From NCBI GenBank assembly GCA_964015035.1, contig CAXHCA010000009.1:19632-83631 (forward strand): 64,000 nt of DNA, read 5' to 3'. The notes below the pieces were generated by a model, which was not told the DNA's origin, did not search any database, and worked only from the letters and a program-made list of their open reading frames with translations. The stretch is from BQJU01 sp964015035 (GTDB lineage Bacteria; Bacteroidota; Bacteroidia; Chitinophagales; Saprospiraceae). Each line of letters starts with the position of its first letter. Positions within the stretch are counted from its first letter, which is position 1. Both the position numbers and the translations under genes were made by a program. Below are positions 45,761 to 54,330 of the stretch, piece after piece.

Positions 45761-48697
45761 ATGAAAAAACTAATAGTCGCCCTTTTGGTAAGCTTTCCAT
45801 TATTGCTACACGCGCAATTATTGGACCACGTTCAAGGAGAAGTTATGGTCATGTTGCGCAAGCAAACTAATGCTCGGCAATGGGCAAAAAAATGGGAACA
45901 ATTCCGCGGGAAAAATAGCCATTTTCAGGTAAAAAAACTGGTTTCTCCACCATTAGATGTTTGGTCATATCGGTTTGATCACACACAAGTTAACGAATAT
46001 GAACTACTTGCTGCCATTCGCCGAGATGAAGAGGTGCAGTTGGCACAGTTCATTCACTTTGTCACCATGCGCTCTACCATCCCCGATGACCCCCAATTTG
46101 ATAGTCAGTGGCAATACATCAATACCGGGCAAGACGGGGGTACTGTTGGCGCCGATATTGATATGGACCTCGCCTGGGATTTGACCACGGGAGGATTAAC
46201 TGCCCAGGGGGATACCATTGTGGTTTGTGCGCTTGACGACGGCATCGATATCAATCATGAAGACTTTGAAGACAATCGTTGGATCAACTACGGGGAGATT
46301 CCCGACAACGGTATCGATGATGACAATAACGGCTATGTTGACGACTATTTAGGTTGGAATCCTGAAGCGGAAAATGACGATATCAACGGTGGTGGACATG
46401 GGACGCCCGTGGCGGGAATCATGGGAGCCAAGGGGAATAATGGCATCGGCGTAGCCGGCATCAGCTGGAATGTCAAAGTGATGGTTTTACGCAATAATTT
46501 TAATACCGATGAAGCAGCCGTACTCTCGGCTTATTCCTATCCCTTGGTGCAGCGTATGCGCTACAATGCCACCAACGGCGAGGAAGGGGCTTTTGTCGTT
46601 GCCACCAATGCTTCCTGGGGTATTGACCTCGGCGACCCGGCAGATGCGCCTCTGTGGTGCGCTTTTTACGATACCTTGGGAACGCACGGGATTCTCAATT
46701 GTGGCGCCACGATCAATGGTAATGTGGATGTAGATATCGAGGGAGATTTACCCACCGCCTGTCCCAGTGATTACCTGATTGCGGTCACCAATATGAATCG
46801 CAATGACGAGAAAGTTACAGGTGCGGGTTACGGAGCCACAACCATTGATCTCGGAGCCTTCGGGGCCCAAACTTGGACCACTAGTGACAACAACAGCTAC
46901 GGCCCTTTTGGCGGCACTTCCGGGGCGACACCTCATGTCACCGGAACAATAGGCCTCTTGTATTCCCTCGATTGTCCAGGGTTTATTAATTTGGCGAAAG
47001 CCGATCCAGGAGCTGCCGCTAAATTGGCCAAACAATGTATTCTAGAGGGCGTAGACCCCAATCCGACGCTGGATACCATTACTGTGACAGGAGGTCGCTT
47101 GAATGTATTCAATAGTTTGATGCTGCTTTTAGAAAACTGTGACAATTGCTTCCCGCCCAGTAGTCCGCAAACCACGGCAAATGTAACGGATGAGGCAGCT
47201 GAACTTACCTGGGTGGCTCTCGATACCGTTGACCGTATTGATTTGCGTTGGCGCGTGCTCAATGGCACTACCTGGGATACCATTTTGAATGTAAATGCAC
47301 CTCCATTTACCCTTATGGATTTGACCGCTTGTACGTTTTATGAAGTACAGCTGCAAGGCTATTGCGGAGACACCGTTTTGGATTGGACGCAGAGCTTGGT
47401 CTTCCGCACAGATGGTTGTTGTGAACCGCCACAAAGTATTACAATTGATGATATTACCAGTAGTGGTGCTATTGTCAACTGGAGTCCGGTACTGGCCGCA
47501 GAAAGTTATATTTTCCGCTTTCGGCTGAGCAATACGCTCGAATGGACAGAAATAACCACCACCGAAATTTCGGTAAGTCTTACGGACCTGACGCTGTGTA
47601 CGGGTTACGACATTCAAATTTTAACAAATTGCGGCGGCGAGTTGAGTTTGGCCAGTGAGGTACAAACCTTTTTTACAACAGATTGCGGATTTTGTATAGA
47701 AACCGAGTATTGCCAACCGCAAAACCTAAATGCCAGCGAGGAGTGGATCGAATCCGTTCTGATCGGAGACTTGGAAAACACCTCCGGAAATGATGGTAAT
47801 TATGGCAGTTATACCCATTTGGAAACCCTCGTTTTGGCACAAGGCAATGCCTACAATATGGTCTTGACACCAGGCTATGCCGGTGATAACTACAGCGAAG
47901 AATTTCGAGTGTACATCGACCTGGATCACAATGGCAGTTTTTCCAATGATGAAGTTGTTTTCCAAGCAGAAGAGACTGTTCAGGAACCACTGGTAGCCGA
48001 GTTGGTTATTCCCGCCGATGCCAACCCCGGTTTGACCCGAATGCGAGTTGTGATGCAATTTCAACAGGTTGATGGCCCCTGTCCTTTTGGGCAAGGCAAT
48101 TTCGGTGAGGTAGAGGACTATTGTGTAGAGATTGTTACCCAAGCCCCCTGCGGTACTCCTGAAGCATTGCAAACGGCGGACTCCACCGAAACGACCATTT
48201 CACTGATTTGGCCCGCCATAGAGGATGCCATTAGTTACATTATTCGTTATCGGCCCGAAGGAGGGGATTGGATGGAAGAAGCCATCATTGATCCTGAGAT
48301 CGTGTTAAGTGGTCTTGCGGAATGTCTTGCCTATGAAGTCCAACTCAAGACCGTTTGTGGCAATGCACAGAGTGGTTATTCTCCTTCATTTTTGACCCAT
48401 ACAGCTTGTGCTACGTCCACAAAAAGCATCATTGGACTGGCCTCCTGGCAATGTTTCCCCAATCCATTTCAGGAACAATTGACGATAAATCTTCAGCTTA
48501 CGCAAAATGTACAACAGGCGAAAGTAGTACTATTGGATGCCTATGGACGGGAAGTCCTGGTCCAGCATCAGGGCCCCTTATCTGTAGGTCGGCAGACCAT
48601 TCAATTTGATACCGAATCCTTGCCTGCTGGCCTGTACTGGGTGCAAATTAAATCAGCGCAGGGAGCCGTGAGTAAGAAGGTCATTTGTATGGATTAG
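45761..48697 (+). CDS. T9SS-exported subtilisin-like serine protease
   Basis: 978 residues. Signal peptide (LIVALLVSFPLLLHAQ), a prodomain to about residue 105, then a subtilase S8 domain: catalytic Asp in VCALDDGIDINHEDF (about 155), His in NGGGHGTPVAGIMG (about 213), Ser in GPFGGTSGATPHVTGTIGL (about 390). A Ca-binding-like DNGIDDDNNGYVDDY loop lies between. Three fibronectin type III-like repeats (SSPQTTANVTDEAAELTW, PPQSITIDDITSSGAIVNW and a third near residue 805) flank a GEVED domain (about 655-800, ending GNFGEVEDYCVEI). A T9SS tail (CFPNPFQEQLTINLQL ... KKVICMD) ends it. It is a secreted or surface protease. Confidence 0.92.
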   Translation: MKKLIVALLVSFPLLLHAQLLDHVQGEVMVMLRKQTNARQWAKKWEQFRGKNSHFQVKKLVSPPLDVWSYRFDHTQVNEYELLAAIRRDEEVQLAQFIHFVTMRSTIPDDPQFDSQWQYINTGQDGGTVGADIDMDLAWDLTTGGLTAQGDTIVVCALDDGIDINHEDFEDNRWINYGEIPDNGIDDDNNGYVDDYLGWNPEAENDDINGGGHGTPVAGIMGAKGNNGIGVAGISWNVKVMVLRNNFNTDEAAVLSAYSYPLVQRMRYNATNGEEGAFVVATNASWGIDLGDPADAPLWCAFYDTLGTHGILNCGATINGNVDVDIEGDLPTACPSDYLIAVTNMNRNDEKVTGAGYGATTIDLGAFGAQTWTTSDNNSYGPFGGTSGATPHVTGTIGLLYSLDCPGFINLAKADPGAAAKLAKQCILEGVDPNPTLDTITVTGGRLNVFNSLMLLLENCDNCFPPSSPQTTANVTDEAAELTWVALDTVDRIDLRWRVLNGTTWDTILNVNAPPFTLMDLTACTFYEVQLQGYCGDTVLDWTQSLVFRTDGCCEPPQSITIDDITSSGAIVNWSPVLAAESYIFRFRLSNTLEWTEITTTEISVSLTDLTLCTGYDIQILTNCGGELSLASEVQTFFTTDCGFCIETEYCQPQNLNASEEWIESVLIGDLENTSGNDGNYGSYTHLETLVLAQGNAYNMVLTPGYAGDNYSEEFRVYIDLDHNGSFSNDEVVFQAEETVQEPLVAELVIPADANPGLTRMRVVMQFQQVDGPCPFGQGNFGEVEDYCVEIVTQAPCGTPEALQTADSTETTISLIWPAIEDAISYIIRYRPEGGDWMEEAIIDPEIVLSGLAECLAYEVQLKTVCGNAQSGYSPSFLTHTACATSTKSIIGLASWQCFPNPFQEQLTINLQLTQNVQQAKVVLLDAYGREVLVQHQGPLSVGRQTIQFDTESLPAGLYWVQIKSAQGAVSKKVICMD

Positions 48698-48707
48698 AAA
48701 AGGATAA

Positions 48708-48745
48708 GATTGATTGAGAAGTTTTATTGAACTTCTCAATCAATC
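48708..48745 (+). terminator. Perfect 16-bp hairpin after the subtilase
   Basis: GATTGATTGAGAAGTT (48708-48723) and AACTTCTCAATCAATC (48730-48745) are perfectly complementary around a 6-base loop, 11 bp after the stop. The stem is AT-rich and no T-run follows, so it is a terminator-like or 3'-stabilising structure rather than a textbook terminator. Confidence 0.65.
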
Positions 48746-48757
48746 TCCAAATTGCTT

Positions 48758-48795
48758 AGTGCATGTTTGGAGAGGATGATTTTTTAAACAGAGAG
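48758..48795. repeat. End fragment of the dispersed element, copy I
   Basis: AGTGCATGTTTGGAG at 48758-48772, the family's terminal sequence, without a matching right end. It lies between two convergent stop codons. Confidence 0.6.
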
Positions 48796-48811
48796 GCGTT
48801 TAATTCCCTTT

Positions 48812-51052
48812 TTATTCAACAGTTAAAATCTCCACCAATTGCTGCAAACTCACCTGATTTTGTGGCAGGTAAATGGCATTGAGCACATCTTCTCGTTCCT
48901 GATTGGTCAGGTGGAAAGAAACGGAGGCCTCTAATTTACCCTCCGAACTCGTTTTGTAGAGAAATCGAATGACATCAAAATGGTCGGGGCCCAATAGATC
49001 GAAGATGAAGCCAAGGCTATTGTCGTGTTCAAATTCCTGGGTCGTCAATACCATACCGGCAATACCCAATGGATTCATCAGGCTTTCGATGATCCCGGTC
49101 TGACGGTCGGGTTTGATCTTTTCGATCTTTTCAGAGCTGCTAATCTGCACCAAAACCACACCACTTGTATTTTCCTTGATCCAATCGCGGAAAACCTGAA
49201 TGAAACGGGTAGCTGTTTGAATGCCATAATTATCGCGGAATCCGGCATCGACGACTTCCAACATCGGGGTGCTGGGCAAATGCACGATGGGTAAGACGTA
49301 CGGATAGGTGGCATTCATGCGCAAGGCGGTGGTAAAGAGCAAATCGCTAGCGCCTTGTTGCTCAAACAACCAGCCAAAATCTACGGCATCGACCTCCACT
49401 GCATTTTTGCGCTGGGTGCCGACGGGTGCCAGCATCATATAGCTTACCCCTTGCGGGGAAATGATCAACCGCCGACCATCATTAAGGATAGATGGCGTGA
49501 GGTAGAGCAAAGGGACGATGGCTTCGGCTTCCACCTGCCGATAGGCAGAAAGTGGTTTGTCCAAAATGCCATTGGTGTTTTCGTTGAGTTGCTGCTCAAA
49601 GATGTAACCCCTGTCCTTGTGGTAAGTATGATCGCCAACCGTGAATTTTGTCCAGGGCAAAAACAGGTCATTAGAAACGATGGTAAATGCAATGGAGTTC
49701 AGCAGGTCTTTAGAGATATTCCGAATGTATTCCTGTTTGTAAAGGTTGACGTCTTGCCCCAATTTTTGCTGGAGAAAAAGTTCTCTTTGGTAGGCCATAC
49801 CAAGCATTCCTCCTGAGGCTCCGGTAATCAGCACGGTTTGATCCATCAGTTTGCCACCGAGCAGGCTATCCACGGTTTGCACCACCTTCATCGTCCATAC
49901 CGCAGATTTCAGACCACCGCCGCTCACGCTGAGTACAACCATTTTAGGCTTTTCCTTTCCCTGTTTAGCCTTCCACTTATTCAGGATGTTTTTCGTTTGC
50001 AAACGGTCGCTTTCTACCTGTTCGGAAACACAAATGTTCTGTAGTTTTTCGTAGTTATATTCAGCCCGCTCTACCTGATAATTCAAGCCGTAGGCCAGAT
50101 TTTTTCGATTGAAAAAGTCGAAGCTGGTAAAAAAATTCAACGCCACCAAAAGCAAGATAAAGGTGGCAAAACTCCAGGAGCTAAACCAATAAGTAACGGC
50201 ACCGACTACCGCAGCAACGATGCTGAATATGATAAAAATACTGGCTCCTGCGGGAATCCTGAATAACTCATAATCAATCAGATATCCAAGCATGAGCAGA
50301 ATCATCATACTGAGCAATTGCAGCAATAAGGCATTGAGGTGATTTTGCCGGAAAATATTTTTGAGCAATTTGGATTCGTAATGGGCTACGCTGCGTACCA
50401 AGCGGGGGCGCAAGGCTTCGTTGAGATAGGTGCGGACCCGCCAGCGATTTTCGTCTCGTTTAATGTAGTCTAAGTTAACATTGCGGCGGCCCGGCACCAG
50501 ATTCTTGGTCCGATCCGGCGCCAGTCGGTTGCGGCGTTTATAATAAGAAATATCGCGATTGGTAAATTGAAAATACAGGCTGTATAAAAACAACGTGACA
50601 ATTGTTCCACTCAGCAGCCCCAAGCCATTGTAGACAATTTTGGCAAAAGCCAATTCTTCATAGACCCACTGAAAATAGACGATCACTGCCAGGTAATAAA
50701 TGAAAAAACTGAGTGGCAATAATAAATTGTTGAGTGTGAACTTGGTAAAGGGCCGCGATAACGATGCCAGAAAGGGGAAATGATGCGCAGTGAGCAAATA
50801 AGCGGTCAGGTTCCAGCTCATAAAAAAGACACCATAGGCCAGTCCTACGATAAAAAAACTTAGAAAATTGACCTTCCCAAGGTACTCCGGGTCCAGGAAA
50901 AGATATTGCAACCCCAAACGGTTGCCCAGCATTCCGGTCATCAACAACAACAAAAGCAGCCAGCTACAGATGAGCAACAAATTGCGCCTCAGGTGCAGGA
51001 TGATCAACTGCACGGGAAAAGAATAAAAGAGGTTGCTTAACCATTTTCTCAT
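48812..51052 (-). CDS. Membrane patatin-like phospholipase
   Basis: About 746 residues from the ATG at 51052 (MRKWLSNLFYSFPVQLIILHL), preferred over an ATG 51 bp upstream. The N-terminal half has around six to eight membrane helices (about 15-45, 60-90, 105-130, 140-165, 250-275, 280-330). From about residue 385 a patatin-like domain appears: VLSVSGGGLKSAVW (glycine-rich oxyanion loop), VLITGASGGMLGMAYQ with the nucleophile in G-x-S-x-G, and EVVDAGFRDNYGIQTA carrying the D-x-G dyad Asp. It would hydrolyse acyl esters of membrane lipids. The fusion with a large membrane part is unusual for classical patatins but seen in Bacteroidota. Single gene, convergent with the subtilase. Confidence 0.8.
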   Translation of the reverse strand: MRKWLSNLFYSFPVQLIILHLRRNLLLICSWLLLLLLMTGMLGNRLGLQYLFLDPEYLGKVNFLSFFIVGLAYGVFFMSWNLTAYLLTAHHFPFLASLSRPFTKFTLNNLLLPLSFFIYYLAVIVYFQWVYEELAFAKIVYNGLGLLSGTIVTLFLYSLYFQFTNRDISYYKRRNRLAPDRTKNLVPGRRNVNLDYIKRDENRWRVRTYLNEALRPRLVRSVAHYESKLLKNIFRQNHLNALLLQLLSMMILLMLGYLIDYELFRIPAGASIFIIFSIVAAVVGAVTYWFSSWSFATFILLLVALNFFTSFDFFNRKNLAYGLNYQVERAEYNYEKLQNICVSEQVESDRLQTKNILNKWKAKQGKEKPKMVVLSVSGGGLKSAVWTMKVVQTVDSLLGGKLMDQTVLITGASGGMLGMAYQRELFLQQKLGQDVNLYKQEYIRNISKDLLNSIAFTIVSNDLFLPWTKFTVGDHTYHKDRGYIFEQQLNENTNGILDKPLSAYRQVEAEAIVPLLYLTPSILNDGRRLIISPQGVSYMMLAPVGTQRKNAVEVDAVDFGWLFEQQGASDLLFTTALRMNATYPYVLPIVHLPSTPMLEVVDAGFRDNYGIQTATRFIQVFRDWIKENTSGVVLVQISSSEKIEKIKPDRQTGIIESLMNPLGIAGMVLTTQEFEHDNSLGFIFDLLGPDHFDVIRFLYKTSSEGKLEASVSFHLTNQEREDVLNAIYLPQNQVSLQQLVEILTVE

Positions 51053-51151
51053 TGGTGGTGGCTTCTGGCTGAAAATATAGGCGTTTTTTAAAGAAATGAA
51101 CAATTTTAATGAGGTAAAGAGCTGTATCGCGGACGAACTTAGCCGAGATAA

Positions 51152-51182
51152 TTTGAAATTGAAATTGGTTTAAATAACTTTG
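51152..51182 (+). promoter_or_regulatory. Perfect Bacteroidota promoter for UDP-glucose dehydrogenase
   Basis: TTTG (51152-51155), exactly 19 bases, then TAACTTTG (51175-51182), a full match to TTTG-N19-TAnnTTTG. Predicted transcription start about 51189, 68 bases before the ATG. Confidence 0.8.
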
Positions 51183-51256
51183 CGCTCTTTTTAAGGGCGT
51201 TTGGATGTGAAAGCCAATCATTTGCTTACCCATCTGCGTCATAAACCCAACTATCG

Positions 51257-52570
51257 ATGAATATAGCAGTTGTCGGCACCGGTTATGTTGGACTGGTTAC
51301 AGGAACTTGTTTTGCCGAAACAGGCAATCAGGTCACATGTGTAGATATTGATGCCGGAAAAGTGGCACGCATGCAAAATGGTGAAGTTCCCATTTACGAG
51401 CCGGGATTAGAATTGCTTTTTGAACGCAATACCCGCCAAGGGCGCCTAAAATTCACTACTGATTTGGCAGAAGCGGTTAAAGAAGCCCAGATTATTTTCC
51501 TGGCGCTCCCTACCCCTCCGGGTGCCGATGGATCGGCGGATTTGTCTTTCATCTTGAAAGTAGCCGAGGATTTGTCTACCATTATTGAAGACTATAAAGT
51601 CATTGTAGATAAAAGTACTGTACCCGTGGGTACTTCCGAAAAAGTGCATGCGCGCTTGGCTAAAAAGCTGGACGAAAGCTTATTTGACGTGGTCAGTAAT
51701 CCCGAATTTTTGCGGGAAGGCGTGGCTGTGGATGACTTTCTCAAGCCTGATCGCGTGGTGATCGGCACTACTTCAGAAAAGGCGCGTAAGGTGATGAATC
51801 AATTGTACAAACCCTTTGTGCGCCAGGGCAACCCCATCTTGTTTATGGATGAACGCTCGGCTGAAATGACTAAATATGCCGCCAATTCTTACCTGGCTAC
51901 CCGCATTACCTTCATGAATGAAATTGCCAACCTCTGCGAGAAAGTAGGTGCGGATGTGGATATGGTACGCATCGGCATTGGTAGTGACTCACGGATTGGC
52001 AAGCGGTTTTTATTTCCCGGTATCGGTTTTGGCGGAAGCTGTTTTCCAAAAGATGTTCAGGCCCTGGAAAAAACGGCCAATGAATTTGAATACGATTTCA
52101 AAATTCTCAAATCGGTGTTGAATGTGAATGACCGCCAGCGCGTCATTTTGGTTGATAAGATCAAGCGGAAATTTGGGAAAGACCTCAAAGGCCGTACCAT
52201 TGCCATCTGGGGATTGGCCTTCAAGCCCAATACCGACGATATTCGCGAAGCTCCGGCGCTGTACATGATTGATCTGCTATTGGATGCAGGCGCAACCATT
52301 CGCACCTTTGATCCCGAGGCCATGGACAATGTCAGGGCCATCTACGGAGACCGCATTCACTTTGCGGAAGATCAGTATGAAGCGCTAATTGGTGCCGATG
52401 CCCTGGTGATCGCTACAGAGTGGAGCGTGTTCCGCACACCAAGTTTTAAGGTCATCAAAGAGTTGATGAAATCGGGAGTCATTTTTGACGGTAGAAACCT
52501 GTACGAACTGGACTTTATGCGTGAAAATGGATTTCACTACGAAAGTATCGGTCGCACCGTAGTAGAATAA
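51257..52570 (+). CDS. ugd: UDP-glucose 6-dehydrogenase
   Basis: 437 residues, normal for the UDP-glucose/GDP-mannose dehydrogenase family. It oxidises UDP-glucose to UDP-glucuronate with two NAD+. MNIAVVGTGYVGLVTGTCFAE is the NAD-binding Rossmann motif, PTPPGADGSADLSFI follows, VVSNPEFLREGVAVDDFLKPDRVVIG covers the glutamate relay, and GIGFGGSCFPKDVQAL holds the catalytic Cys at about residue 260. GLAFKPNTDDIREAPAL lies in the C-terminal domain. It feeds capsule or exopolysaccharide synthesis; no other polysaccharide gene is adjacent. It has its own promoter and terminator. Confidence 0.96.
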   Translation: MNIAVVGTGYVGLVTGTCFAETGNQVTCVDIDAGKVARMQNGEVPIYEPGLELLFERNTRQGRLKFTTDLAEAVKEAQIIFLALPTPPGADGSADLSFILKVAEDLSTIIEDYKVIVDKSTVPVGTSEKVHARLAKKLDESLFDVVSNPEFLREGVAVDDFLKPDRVVIGTTSEKARKVMNQLYKPFVRQGNPILFMDERSAEMTKYAANSYLATRITFMNEIANLCEKVGADVDMVRIGIGSDSRIGKRFLFPGIGFGGSCFPKDVQALEKTANEFEYDFKILKSVLNVNDRQRVILVDKIKRKFGKDLKGRTIAIWGLAFKPNTDDIREAPALYMIDLLLDAGATIRTFDPEAMDNVRAIYGDRIHFAEDQYEALIGADALVIATEWSVFRTPSFKVIKELMKSGVIFDGRNLYELDFMRENGFHYESIGRTVVE

Positions 52571-52573
52571 TCA

Positions 52574-52608
52574 ACAAGGCCGGAGTATCAATAGATCTCC
52601 GGCCTTGT
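52574..52608 (+). terminator. Terminator-like hairpin after ugd
   Basis: ACAAGGCCGGAG (52574-52585) pairs perfectly with CTCCGGCCTTGT (52597-52608), a 12-bp GC-rich stem four bases after the stop and between convergent genes. There is no T-run, so termination could work in both directions but less strictly. Confidence 0.75.
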
Positions 52609-52634
52609 GCCCTCATCCCATTACCCAAAAAGGA

Positions 52635-53072
52635 CTAGCTGATTGCTATCTTTTTGGCTTTGGGTTTATCTTCAACCACCTTCTTCAAATTCAATTTCAA
52701 TACACCATTATCATATTTCGCAGCAATGTTCTGTACATCTACGTTCTCCGGTAAAGTAAACTTGCGTTCGAAGGAGCTAAAGTTGAATTCGCGGCGGGTG
52801 TAATGTTCATCACTTTCTTCCGTTGACACTTCCTTTTCAGCAGAAATGCACAACATGCCGTTGTCAACTTTTACTTCAAAATCGTCCTTAGTAAGTCCGG
52901 GAGCAGCTACCTCAATATCAAAACTATTATCGTTGTTTTTGATATTTACGGCGGGTGCCCACATCTTTCTCAATCCCAGGAGATCCTCGCTGTAGAGGTT
53001 CTCAGCTCCCCAAAAATCATCGATCCATGACTTAAAAGCAGGGAGCAAACTTCTATCATTACGTCCTTTCAT
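52635..53072 (-). CDS. Hsp20/alpha-crystallin small heat shock protein
   Basis: 145 residues from the ATG at 53072 (MKGRNDRSLLPAFKSWIDDFW); the frame is open to 53177 but the extra 35 residues match nothing and approach repeat F. The alpha-crystallin domain runs from about 45 to 135: PAVNIKNNDNSFDIEVAAPGLTKDDFEVKVDNGMLCISAEKE, then RREFNFSSFERKFTLPENVDVQNIAAKYDNGVLKLNLKK with the A-x-x-x-n-G-v-L signature. A C-terminal KPKAKKIAIS supplies the I-x-I motif that docks neighbouring subunits. It holds unfolded proteins in a refoldable state. Convergent with ugd. Confidence 0.95.
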   Translation of the reverse strand: MKGRNDRSLLPAFKSWIDDFWGAENLYSEDLLGLRKMWAPAVNIKNNDNSFDIEVAAPGLTKDDFEVKVDNGMLCISAEKEVSTEESDEHYTRREFNFSSFERKFTLPENVDVQNIAAKYDNGVLKLNLKKVVEDKPKAKKIAIS

Positions 53073-53184
53073 TGTATGATGAATTTTGGTTAATGAATTA
53101 CCTGCAAGGTACCGCCATGTCTTTTTTTTGACAATGACCAAAATCAAGAACAATGCTGACATTTCGCAGTTTGTCAAGGCATTA

Positions 53185-53370
53185 AAGCATGCTTGGCGCT
53201 TGCTCCTGCTGAAAACCCAACATATTAGGAACCCCGATGTGAGATCGGGGCAGGCTCTGGCGTTGAGCTAAAATATTCACCTCGGCTCAGCCGAGACTCA
53301 TATTTGACCTCTTAGCCAAAACCCCAATCTGCTGATTTTCAAATAGAATCCGCGCCAAACATGCACTGAG
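53185..53370. repeat. Dispersed inverted-repeat element, copy F
   Basis: About 186 bp. The left end AAAGCATGCTTGGCGC pairs with the right end GCGCCAAACATGCACT. The central CCTCGGCTCAGCCGAGA is at 53280-53296. The whole element is the reverse-complement homologue of copy E, plus an extra ~24 bp hairpin (CCCCGAT 53232-53238 / ATCGGGG 53244-53250). With copy K it occupies most of the 566-bp gap between the Hsp20 gene and the MORN lipoprotein. Confidence 0.88.
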
Positions 53371-53448
53371 ATTTTAGATTTTGCCGATATTAGACAAATT
53401 GAACAATCTTAACGTATACGCTGAATCAACATTAGCCGTTAATAAATT

Positions 53449-53622
53449 AGAGCATGTCTAAATTTCGTTTTTGAAGGTTAAAATTATTCATTTCAGCCTT
53501 AATCAAGGTAAATTTGAGGTTCATACCAGTCTCGGCTCAGCCGAGATGGACCGATAATTTAACGCAGAGTTAGGTTGAAAGGGCTATTTTAGGCCCAAAG
53601 GATGAATTTTAAACATACGCTT
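53449..53622. repeat. Dispersed inverted-repeat element, copy K (diverged)
   Basis: About 174 bp. The ends AGAGCATGTCTAAATTTC and GAATTTTAAACATACGCT form an imperfect inverted repeat, with a perfect TCTCGGCTCAGCCGAGA centre at 53531-53547. Arms differ from other copies, so this is a separate subfamily. It starts 79 bp after copy F and its right end overlaps an in-frame ATG at 53602. Confidence 0.78.
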
Positions 53623-53637
53623 AAACCAATCAACAAC

Positions 53638-54300
53638 ATGATTCGTAACCTTGCGACATTTGCACTACTCGTGATGTTCCTCAGCATGATTTCTTGCGCG
53701 GGAGAAAACGGTCAGAAAGTGACAGCGGGGCCTGAGGCCGCAGAACAGGAAGACTTGCCGGCCAATCTTGAAATGATCGAAAGTAAAGACGATTACGGTT
53801 ATACGGAAACGTATTTCAGGCGTAAATCCGACTTTGCCAGGGAGGGGACTTACATCCGAAAGAATGAAGCCGGGAAAGTGGTTGAAACGGCCGAGTACAC
53901 CAATGATACCCTCAACGGTACACGAGTTATCTTTTACGAATCCGGAGATACGCAGTATGTAGAGCGCTATAAAATGGGGTTGTTTATTGGCCCTTACCAG
54001 GTGTATTATCAAAATGGTCAATTGGCGCAAGAAGGGAAATACATCGACAATGCCATGCAGGGGATTTGGTCTCGCTACTACGAAACCGGTGAATTGATGG
54101 AAGAAGTGACTTTTGTAGATAATGAAGAAAATGGCCCTTTTCGCGAATACCACAAAAATGGCAAACTCAAGGCGGAAGGTGCGTATCGCAATGGTGATAA
54201 TGAAGAAGGCCCCTTGAAGTTGTACAATGAAGAAGGAGAACTGATTAAGGAAATGGATTGTAAATTCGGTATCTGTAAGACGGTCTGGGAAAAGAAATAG
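53638..54300 (+). CDS. MORN-repeat lipoprotein
   Basis: 220 residues from the ATG at 53638, chosen because MIRNLATFALLVMFLSMISCAG is a lipoprotein signal with lipobox MISC; the upstream in-frame ATG at 53602 lies in repeat K and would bury the signal. The mature part has four to five MORN/YwqK-type repeats (GTRVIFYESGDTQY, GPYQVYYQNGQLAQEGKY, GIWSRYYETGELMEEVTF, GPFREYHKNGKLKAEGAY, GPLKLYNEEGELIKEM). Database entries often label such proteins 'YwqK family antitoxin', but no toxin is adjacent, so that name should not be taken as a function. It is 30 bp upstream of porQ and probably cotranscribed. Confidence 0.85.
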   Translation: MIRNLATFALLVMFLSMISCAGENGQKVTAGPEAAEQEDLPANLEMIESKDDYGYTETYFRRKSDFAREGTYIRKNEAGKVVETAEYTNDTLNGTRVIFYESGDTQYVERYKMGLFIGPYQVYYQNGQLAQEGKYIDNAMQGIWSRYYETGELMEEVTFVDNEENGPFREYHKNGKLKAEGAYRNGDNEEGPLKLYNEEGELIKEMDCKFGICKTVWEKK

Positions 54301-54330
54301 CCTACCTAGAATTGAAATAAAAGACAAAAA

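Noticed and set aside
53638..54300. Naming the MORN lipoprotein an antitoxin
   Set aside because: The 'YwqK antitoxin' label comes from automated annotation; no toxin neighbour is present and the protein is a lipoprotein.
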